In this document: positions 24,766 to 34,300 of the stretch, piece by piece
How positions within the stretch are numbered: position 1 is the first letter of the stretch
Layout: every line of letters starts with the position of its first letter
Assembly: GCA_964020155.1 (NCBI GenBank)
Contig: OZ026566.1
Span: 1,817,789-1,881,788 of the forward strand
DNA: 64,000 nucleotides
Reading direction: 5' to 3'
DNA from: Chondrilla cf. caribensis
Taxonomy: Eukaryota > Porifera > Demospongiae > Chondrillida > Chondrillidae
Program-made: the position numbers and the translations under genes
The notes under the pieces: generated by a model
Databases searched by the model: none
Told to the model about the DNA's origin: nothing
What the model saw: the letters and a program-made list of their open reading frames with translations, nothing else

Positions 24766-25231
24766 CTACTCCAAATGTATTATAGGAAGAAATACCAAAT
24801 GTTGATAAGTGTGTACATCAAAATGCATTGATATTATCCCATTGTGTTAGACAGCTACAGCTTGCCCCATTCAGGTGCATATGTCAGCATGTGCACATAG
24901 GGTCTGTCCCATTTAGCAGCAGATGTGCCCAAGTTGAAGTACAGGAACAATAGCAGTTGATGTATGCGTGTCGACAACGTTACTTTTGCGTTTCTATGTG
25001 TGAGACCATACGACATTAACATGTATTTGGAGATTCCTTGTTCCACAAGAGAATCATTCAGACACAAAAGGTTCAAAAGCATTGATATGTGGTCTAAATA
25101 ACCATGTAACAGTTTTATAAAGGTCAAAATAATGAGAGATAGATGTTTTAACACGTAAGATATAACGCCCGACTCGCCGAAGAAGGACCCTGGTTCCCCC
25201 GTCGTTTCCTGCCTTTCAGAAGATATCCCGA

Positions 25232-25513
25232 GTGTCCCCGCGTCTTTCTAGTTGTAGAATAATGTTTCATGTGTTTGTTGAACGGTTCGAAGGTGATCAA
25301 TTCGGCCAGTACCAGAATTGGCAGTCGATCAAAATGGCACGGCGTCCCAAAGAAAGAATCGTCAGCGTGTTCGAAAAATCGCCTCGATCGTCTCGAAAAG
25401 GGCATCCACGTCTTTCTCCAGACGTACCGGACGTCATGAAAAGAGTTTCCGTCCTTCAGAGGGTCGCACGATCGCGCCAGACGTCGAAAACGTTGGCCAA
25501 ATTGTTGGCCTAA
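25232..25513 (+). other. Repeat-unit ORF, copy 3 (93 codons)
   Basis: MSPRLSSCRIMFHVFVERFE...QYQNWQSIKMARRPKERI...SPRSSRKGHPRLSPDVPDV...TLAKLLA then TAA. It is intact. The start is 3 codons later than in copies 1 and 2 because the equivalent ATG is ATA (GATATCCCGAGTG). Confidence 0.35.
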
Positions 25514-25811
25514 ATATAGAATACATACATATATATATACATATATATATATATATCCACACCGGAAGCGTAGGCAGGCAGGCGGCCGACTCGCAAGAGA
25601 GGGGCTCGCTTAGGCTCGCCCCAATTATATGCCTAGTTGACGTATGTACAGTATCCAGACACTTGGTTGATGCATGTTCATTATATCAACAGGTGCTATA
25701 CTAGTTAAGATGTGAACATTTAAGCACGTACTATAAAATGCACCCATACCCAGGTCTCAACCACTAACATTAACGAGTGGTTTGTATTACATTTTGTAAC
25801 CTTTTCTGTAG

Positions 25812-27719
25812 ATGTGCTTCCTAATTGCAACATACTGCTTGTCTCCTGCGACTGCAATTGCCCCAGTCTTTCTACTGAATGGTTTGTTGGATTGTCCTCA
25901 CGTGGTCCCACCCATCTGGGACACTCCGAGCTGCTTCTCATTTTTACTCCACCTCCCTGTGGGTAATCCTGACTATGACACTGTGTCCACTGTGAGTGGT
26001 GTAAGGAAAATGTGTTATGTTTGGGATAAGATATCTTTTGTGTGTTATGCTCAAACACTGTACATAGGTACTACGTTATTGTTTGGAAACATGTCATTCA
26101 GTTCGGAATTCTAGAATGGAGATGCTCAGTAAGTGCTGTATGCTGTATAGTCTCTAATTTATGATACTTACGTATGTGTAGCACTTCAAAGCTTATGTGC
26201 AGTGAATTCCACATTTCCACTAGCCATGTGTGATAGTACACTATTATTGTTTGTTGTGATATTGTCTATGGTGTCACAATACAATATTTTACCAGACATA
26301 TTTTACATTATCATGATAATTACCACAAGGATCAAAATAGGGTGTTGAAATATTATCAAGTATTTATTTTATTGAACCTTCACTTGCACTTACAAGCTGT
26401 ACCTCATTATATTGATACCCAATCATAACAGTTCTTGCGACAGCACCATTTTTACATATTACGGTACGTGTTACAAGTTAGTACCAGATATCCGCGCTCG
26501 CCGCGTTGGATATCCGCAAGAAATTTGCGGTTGACAGCGTTTTCAAAGGACTTGAAAATGGCGGTCCGCCGCGTTGTTGCAATTCCCTCCGAAGCTAATT
26601 GGTTGTTGTTAACTGATTACTACTTAGCCTATTGAACACAGCAACTCACTCTCTGATATCTCATTAAAGGCATCTCGATCTTGACGTCGTTGAACCACGA
26701 TAGGTTAAATGATGAATTATCGCGACAATAAATCTGTCTATTTAACAGGAATTGTAGGTGTGAGGCGAACCTCTGTGTAATTTAAGGTCTAAAACTCTCA
26801 TTTTATTGGTCGATTTCCCTAAAGTATCTTACCGTTGCATACTTCCATGAACTATCGTTAGTGTTAAAATAAAATTCAGTTGTTGGAGCTGTTCTATTAA
26901 AACGCCAAAGTCGAGATGGATTCCGGGAATAGAATAACAGGAGAAAACCACTAGGAGAGAACAATTTCAAGACTACTAAAGTGCGTACCACGCGTGTCTT
27001 TAATTTCTGTTAATTTCTATTACGCTATACTGTATTTATCGTTCTTGGTCTTCTTCGTGTTATATTACCACTTTAATAATATTCGATCCATGTGTTTGAT
27101 CATTTGGTGCTTGTAATGGTAGGTCTACTGACTGCATTCAGATATCTTGGTATGCGGCACCACTGTTTCAAATTCCGATTATCGGCCATTTTACAACATT
27201 ACGTACGTACATCCGCAACCTGCGTATAATATTATCGTAATCCGCAGATCACCGTGTGGCAAAATGCAACCTCCGTTGGCGCCTGTCCGTGGCAAATCTC
27301 GGAAATCTGGTACTAACGTGCAACATGTACCGTATGTGGGTATCCAAGCTTGTCAAATCCTTGTGTAGGTACACTACACTGTATGTGTCATTTGTAGACA
27401 ATGGAGAATCATGTTGTATTTCAGCCGACAACTTAGATGTACTATGTATGAAACGGTTATTCAATAGTCTTGGCTTGAATGTACAACTTGTCTCTTCCTG
27501 TGAATTTTATTGTTTTTAATTATAAAAATTTTTTCCAGAATATCGACTATTGCGATAATTCAACGAAACTAACATGACTTATGTGATATCATTTCTTCAG
27601 TCATCTTGCATGCCTTCTCCTCACCCCCTTGTGTAGATGTTGTGTCGACATTAACATGTGGAAATGATGCCAAAGATAAAGCAACCAAACGAATTTTAGT
27701 GAAATACTTCATGGAATGA
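25812..27719 (+). CDS. FOCAD: FOCAD homologue, C-terminal exons
   Basis: The exon 25812-25991 (FLIATYCLSPATAIAPVFLL ... CFSFLLHLPVGNPDYDTVS) aligns with the human focadhesin C-terminal segment FLLIFATAVVAWADHTAPLL ... SSFLGRSPMHRVT, the clearest match in the 3' half. A likely terminal exon, about 27637-27719, ends VKYFMEstop behind a TGTAG acceptor and resembles the last human helix only loosely. The roughly 60 residues between them could not be placed. A TIR element occupies 26460-27333 in between. Splice donors are consensus (CACT|GTGAGT). Confidence 0.7.
26460..27334. mobile_element. TIR element, about 875 bp (TACGGTAC termini)
   Basis: The left end ACGGTACGTGTTACAAGTTA then GTACCAGATATCCG (from 26461) is mirrored by CGGAAATCTGGTACTAACGT then GCAACATGTACCGT (to 27333). 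This gives imperfect inverted repeats of about 36 bp. The interior is CpG-richer (CCGCGCTCGCCGCG) and non-coding. I could not define a target duplication. It lies in the last FOCAD introns. Confidence 0.7.
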
Positions 27720-27769
27720 CTTTCAGTAACTTATAGTAAAGTGATCAATATATTATTGTTTGTATTTGA

Positions 27770-28240
27770 ACATAATATGACCATAATAATAGTATTATGC
27801 TCCATGGTATTTGAACACAATATGCAGATTATAATAATATTATAATAATATCATAAGTATAATAATAATATAATTTTATATATACGTATATAATTATTAT
27901 ATACGTACAGTGCAGTACATGCATATGTAGATGTATAGATGTTTGCATGTTAGATACAACGTTAACCTTGCATGCATAATATTAATATTACCTGGCCATG
28001 GCCTACATGAATATGTATGTACGTATGTAAGAATTTCACTATAACCCTGCATCAATTGCATGTGATCAAGTTTGAGCTCCTTGCAATTGGTATGCAATAT
28101 ATAATTATTATATGCACATATTTCTAATAAATATAATAATATATGGATAATTAAGACTGGACAAAAAAGGTGTACATTAAGTCAGGTATATTTCCTATAG
28201 GCAATTTTATATTCTGATCGAAGAAAAAATAATCATTGTA
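27770..28240. other. AT-rich intergenic spacer
   Basis: This is dominated by ATAATA/TATAAT tracts (27780-27905, 28095-28145) and a short TACGTATG microsatellite at 28013-28028. There is no gene signature. It separates the FOCAD stop from the next gene's exons. Confidence 0.6.
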
Positions 28241-28436
28241 AAGAACATTTTCAGTGCATTCCCTATTCACTATTCTTGAAGTTTGTACAGATGTACATAT
28301 GCATGAAATGGCTTGGTTGTGCATGTTCTCTTTGATTTCAAATGCTATATATTTGTACTTGACATTCCCTACACCCAGATGTAGTTATGCACGTGTGTAT
28401 ATATTACCCCAATTCCTACCACATTGTTCACTACCA

Positions 28437-29645
28437 AAGATAACCTACTGGTCTTACTGGAGGATGTCCATGAGTTTCAGAGTAGCACTAAACATGTTGT
28501 CATAATGCAAGAAAAATCTCCCAAATCAGATGTACTGCAAAATGGGAATTCTGGTAGCCTAAGTCAACCTCAGTCTATTGATGTTCTCAGCTCCCTCACT
28601 CCTGATAAGGAGCAGTTACCACCTGTACAGACTGGAGCTGATAAAGGTTAATTCATGCACACATTCTTAGCTCTTACGTAGCTAATTTATTATGAATATA
28701 TTTCATGTCTTCCTATATCAGTGTTTCTGAATATAATACATTCAGCATACATTTGCACCATGCAAATACACAGTCAACACCGTCCTGCTCACGTCCACAG
28801 ATACCCTACCGACCTTTTGAGAGAGCACAGAAACCCACTGCACTGTACATATGTCTATTTACTCTGTGTCACCTCCACACAATGTACTGATGGTTTTCTT
28901 TCCCATTTCCTGCAGAACTTGCACTTTTGCACTACTTAGGATCCGAGTGTGTGTGTTTGTAGTTTATTTGTGGCACTTTCAACATGTTTCCTCAAAATAG
29001 TGTTCATGCATTTTGACATTGAAATGATGTTCAACCTTATTTTTCTCAGGTTGGCTTATAGATAACACATTCGTCTGTGTTCATTTGTTTTGTCTTTTGT
29101 ACTGTGTACCACACATAGTAGAGACCTCATTGATCGGCATATTATTGCCCCCATCTCAGGGAGTACTCTATGGGGAGATCCCATACTACAAAGATCATTC
29201 TATCCTATTGTCATGAGGTCTTGTAGTAATGGAGTCCATCTGTGTGGTACCACTCTTTCCTACTAACATGTGGTCACATTTCAAATATATCAATTTCCAA
29301 AATAATATCACAATGCTGAGGCTATGACAGTAGGTGTTTGTGAAGACACCCACATCAGATCTGTGATGAGTGACGAACATTATTATGAGGTGAGCTTCTT
29401 TTAATTTATATATATTCCTATGATATATTTTGTGAAATCACAGAATATATATTAGATATGTAAGTTATGTACAAAAGTCATTTGTGTCATTATATCCGAT
29501 GGTTTATACAAAATTAGCTCTTTAAAACAGTCCAGCATCTCCATTCAGTGAAGTCTTCCTCCACAAAGGAAGCTTAGTAGAGTCTGATGTGCCCATTTTG
29601 AATAAATTCTACATAATGAAACAAGGAAGCACAGATGTACGTTGA
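28437..29645 (+). CDS. Unrecognised gene, 3' exons
   Basis: Three exon candidates lie on +. About 28437-28647 has frame TTKDNLLVLLEDVHEFQSST to PVQTGADKG, Ser/Gln/Pro-rich and probably disordered. About 29332-29390 is VCEDTHIRSVMSDEHYYE with donor GAG|GTGAGC. About 29532-29645 is PASPFSEVFLHKGSLVES then DVPILNKFYIMKQGSTDVR and stop. A hydrophobic stretch near 28254-28380 may be a further 5' exon. Phases between exons were not all verified. I recognise no family. It lies between the FOCAD stop and a minisatellite. Confidence 0.4.
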
Positions 29646-29694
29646 AATGCTGATTAGAATCGTAATGCAAACCTACTATACCCATGCTATAGAG

Positions 29695-30385
29695 GCTATA
29701 AGTACACAGGAGAGGGGCTCCCTAAACAGCAGAGAGGGTAACTACACAACAAAGAGGAACAGTAAACATCAATAGACACTACACAGCAGAAAGGCACTCC
29801 ACAAAACATGAGGGCATACTTCACTACCGAAAGGGACACTACAAAGCAGAAAGATCAACTACACAACAGTGAGGCTAACTAGACAACAGAAGAGTAATCC
29901 AAACAACAGAGAGGTACTCTTAAATCCATAACCGACAGGCACTCTACATAAAAGAGAGGCACTCCACAAAACATGATAGGCACACCACATTACAGATAGT
30001 GACACTACACAACAAGAGGGACACTACAAAACAGTCAGACATACTAGACAACTAAGAGGCGCACTTCATAGCAAAGAGGAACATTACACAAAAGAGAGAC
30101 ACAATAGACAACAGAAAAGACTACATGCACAACAGAAATGCCCTTTACAAAACAGAGGGGCACACTTCACGTACTGCAAAGAGGGACACGACACAATGGA
30201 GAGAAATTCTAAACATGAAGGGTGCACTCCACAGAACAGAGATAGAGGCACTCTATAAAACAGTTGGACATACTAAACAACAGAGAGGCACACTCCATAG
30301 CAGAGAGGGATAGTAATATTAATATACACAACAGAAAGGCACTCAACAAACAGGGAGGCTAACTACGTGAGAGAGGAACACTAGT
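29695..30385. repeat. Degenerate minisatellite, unit about 18-20 bp (CACTACACAACAGAGAGG)
   Basis: About 35 diverged units of the form (G)CACTACACAACAGAGAGG run without A/C-G/A strand balance changes: the + strand is almost free of long pyrimidine runs. The open frame at 30125-30313 is a by-product. The right edge lies next to the breakpoint of the inverted duplication (about 30395). Confidence 0.8.
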
Positions 30386-30467
30386 CAACCATAAAACACG
30401 CAAGTGATATGTGTGCCCTCTTATGCATAGAGTTCTCCTGTATCAGGTAAAGCATCCATTACTTACT

Positions 30468-30678
30468 TGTTGGCTTGTCTGTCAGATCGGTGCCAGCTAC
30501 CCTGTTCGGTATAGGACACATCCTTTGATCCACCCTCACCAGACTTCTTCTCTTGTCCTGGGTTACCACTCTCCATAGACCAGAGGTTCTGAGAACCTCT
30601 TGTTGGAGTGTGAGCAGTAATGATGCGGCCGAATCATTCAACTTCTCAGAATCATTGGCTGTTTGGAGAATCTGACCC
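30468..30678 (-). pseudogene. Exon-like segment divergent from INTS7 (duplicated at 44980-45190)
   Basis: On - it has an acceptor (GGTCAG), coding-like sequence ILQTANDSEKLNDS..., and a donor (AACAA|GTAAGT). The duplicate copy keeps one frame throughout, while this copy needs a 1-nt shift after EKLNDS to follow it (…GSKDVSYTEQGSW in the shifted frame). The protein family is not recognised. It may be an exon of an otherwise lost gene or a non-coding transcript. Confidence 0.45.
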
Positions 30679-31302
30679 GTCAGGATAACACAAGTACACG
30701 TATCATAATTCAGTAACACTGTGCTCATACAGCGCCCTATGTACAGTACATATGCACACAAACACTATACAAGACTTGGTTATACAAGTGGTGTATGCTG
30801 CATTTTCCAAATAAATGTAAAGCACAAAAACAATGTACGTTGAAATCTTGAATTGACAGAATTGACATGTTGATTTTGGACATTATTTTTTTAACTGTGA
30901 AATCTATTACAAATTCGTCACATAAAGAATAGCTAGTTATTTATGTCGCTGTTTTTGTGAGTCTAGCTCCATTTCTATCATATATTTTACTGATTGCATC
31001 TTTAGACTGAACATAAGATGCCTGGACTATCTTTGGATCACAACTATAATGAAATCAATGTGCAACGTTTCAAGAGTATTTCAGGTCATGATATTGACAT
31101 AAGCCTCTTTGCTCTTGAAACAAACTAAGGGGGGTGGCAAATCGCTGTGGGATGGAGCCCTAGGTTACTGATAAAAATAATATAATGAAACACAACTGCA
31201 ACGGGATTCAATTCGCTGAGCGATATAAGCCAGGGGCACTAATCATATGAGCCGGGGGCTTCTAATCGTTGAGTCGTGGTCGAAGATTGACAGGCAAGAC
31301 AC

Positions 31303-34300
31303 ATGGAAAGTGATGTCCGTTCTATGCATACTGCCAGTATAAGTGGTAGTGTACGTCAAGCGGCTAATTTAGCACTGTTGGAAGTGGACAGAGGTAAATT
31401 TTACTTTGTATTCAATTAATGCCCTCGGTACTCACCTTTTCGTTTCAACCATTTAGCATATTTGTTAATTCTCTGTTAAGTAGTTAAGAGTTTTGTTTTG
31501 AAGCATTAAACTAATAAATAGTGTATTTATCCTCTTTTAGGACTTCTCTCTAACAATATCGGGGAGCAATGTGAAGCAATCATGCAGTTTCCAGTTCTTA
31601 TTGAACAATTTCCATTGCCAGTTGTCATAACTTCGGCTTTTTTGAAGCTGACAGACAAGTTTGTATCTGGGTAAGACTATTTATCAATTTTAAATGCATA
31701 AATACTCTATACTACATCACATAGTAAAGGGTATCTATTTTTTATGTAAAAACGTGACATTTATGGTACGGTAAAATTAGTCTCGTTAACCAGACCCAGT
31801 TCCGCCGGCGCCTAACTTCCGATTATTCATCGGACGGCGAAACCAGTTTCGCCGTCCGATGAATAATCGGAAGTTAGGCGCCGGCGGAACTGGGTCTGGT
31901 TAACGAGACTACGGTAAAATGGGGTAACTTCGGGAAAGCTTCCGAAACGGTTACTTATTTCCCACAGTAGATAAGTGACAGGCATCAAATTTGGTTATCA
32001 GGTACTACCACCTTTACAGACTAGACTAACCACTAAAGGACTGAATCGAGTTGATAGTTTTGGAGATACCGACCAAAGTCTAACGTGCGCCAGAAATTGG
32101 TGGGCGGGGTTACTTCGGGAATTTCGAAAATGGAGGATTATATATAATTAACGACGATATCTTCGAGGAAGAAGCGAAAACATCGGTACACATGGATGAA
32201 TGCGGCAATTGCAGGTAAAAACAATCGATTTCACAATCATTCATAAATGTTTGACGTTTAGTATGTGTGTTGGCGATTATAGCGATATATGTTTTACGGT
32301 GCTACTAGGCTACTTCTATAGTTTAAAATGGCAAGAATGACCTTCTCGAACATATTTGTAACTGTAAGCTGAATTTTATAATGTATAACATAATATATAT
32401 ACATGACATAATGTTAAAACAACAACCTGAGTAAGATGGCGGTCAACACGTGGCAAGTAGTGGAAAATTGAAGATGAAGTTAGCTATATCAAATGAGGAA
32501 GAGGAACGCCACTAACATTGATTAGAATGAATTGAACTAGCTGTAGGACAGAAGGAGTGAGTAGGCGAGGCGAAGATTTAAAGATCGACTCGGAAGACGG
32601 TGGCGGCGAGTGGAGACCCCTACGCGAATTTAGCAAATCGCTGTCCACTGAACAGACTTTTTAATGCTCGACAATGTAGAAACAAGCTTTCTATGCCTCT
32701 CATGTAATCCTTTCTCTTTTTTTTCACTTTTGTCCCATCATGCCCTAGACTTCGTCTTGCGTGAATTGGGACCAGACCTTGCCAGGGCAGTGAACACCCG
32801 GTGACTATTTGTCACCTCACGTAACCCCTGAGTCCGAGGCTTCCTTTTTGTATCACATTTGTTGTTCTTTGATTTGAATAATGATGTGTTTCTCCCCCCT
32901 TAGCGAATGCCTAATTAAGTGATTTTAGAGCCTAGGATACAATTTTGTTGGAGTAATTTTTGATAACGGTGAACCGCGTTTGCTCCCTACTGCCGTAAGG
33001 GAGACGTCAGACGGATCAACTTTACGTGCGGGATTCGCCACACTATCAGTATTGTTGGTGCCGGAGTTTATGTGAATAACTTATTGTAACCTAAAGTTAT
33101 AGTCGTTAAAAGTCAAATTCCCGAAGTTACCCCGTTCCCGAAGTTACCCAATTTTACCTTACAGGGATTTTACAAGCCTAGGTCTTAGTGTGTGTGTATT
33201 AATCAGTATATTATATAGTGTACTATCTGTATATTGCAAGGCACAAAGTATGTATGTAGTCTTTAAACGATAAACAAGAAATAAAAATGGAATAGTTCAC
33301 CAAATTTGGTAGACAAAATATGAAAATGTTGTGCAGTAGAGGTGAATATGTATTTGTGTATAGACTCCTTTCTGCTATTACGCAACAAAGCAAATATTGT
33401 GCAAGCTCAACTCTGGTAGGCAAAAACAGGACAATACTGCATGAAGCTGGACTTGTTCCACAAACGAAATTTGCACAATCGCCCTCAAGAAAAGTAAAAC
33501 AGGCAGTTTTGTCGGGTATCACATCTTTCTTATCAATATGGCAAGCAAAGACGATCTGGAAGGCTTTGTTATTCACTAAAGACTGCTGTACGTGATGCCG
33601 AACGGCAGTCTTTAACTCACCACCTGGTAACTCGCAATGTCCCCGGGGTTCATTGCCAATCTAAATGGCTATCCATTAAGCTGTAACATTTTTTGAGAAA
33701 GGCCAGCCTCATTGAACGGTAATCTCATGTGATCCAGACCCATTCTCGCCTCCAATTTGAATTGGGACTTTGTCCTGGTGCGAAAGGGTCTGGTATCATC
33801 AGGAAGCTATTTCTGTACTGGGAGGCTGCCAATGATGACAAATCGTAAATACATCACACAATAATATTATTATTACTATCACATATTCTAAGTTTAATGC
33901 ACAATGGTTAATTGACGAAGGATGTGTTGTCTTTGGCAGATCCCTGTTGACTATGTGCAGCAATTATACTATTCCAAAATACCAAAGAATTTTGAATTCT
34001 GATGCAAACAGCCATATTCCAGATGTTTCGAAAAGATTTTCCGCAAAAGGGAGACCGCTACCCTCGATTTTACATGTAGAGATAGATATTTGCTTGTGAT
34101 GGGAGGGTAATAAAATTAAATTTTTACGCCTTGTACCTGTTTTGATCTGTACCCTGACTTATACATTGAGAACATTGAGTTTCTCATCCATACATGCTCA
34201 TATTCATGCATGGACATACATACATATATATGTATGTACGTATGTACACTCGTTTTATGTCTTTATACATATGTATGTCTGACATAATTACATTTATGGG

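Larger units (their letters stand above)
20955..25622. repeat. Cluster of about 1.25-kb composite repeats in both orientations
   Basis: The tract is built from four modules. A is 20955-21226, 23835-24115 and 24412-24660 (+) and 22160-22475 (-). B (CpG-rich) is 21229-21690 and 22466-22918 (+) and 23385-23835 and 25160-25622 (-). C is 21690-22075 and 22918-23112 (+) and 23113-23385, 24240-24412 and 24770-25160 (-). T is the TTAGGG-like tracts. A full unit is B-C-T-A(reverse), as in 21229-22475, and again in reverse at 24412-25622; the middle copies are truncated and abut head-to-head near 23112. Every B module starts with the motif GGGGCGAGCCTAAGCGAGCC and A starts with the related GGGGCTCGCCTAAGCTCGCC. 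I recognise no transposon superfamily. It lies in a FOCAD intron. Confidence 0.85.

Noticed and set aside
30125..30313. 62-codon frame in the degenerate minisatellite
   Set aside because: Repeat-derived Thr/Arg/Glu pattern (HTSRTAKRDTTQ) with no splice or start context.
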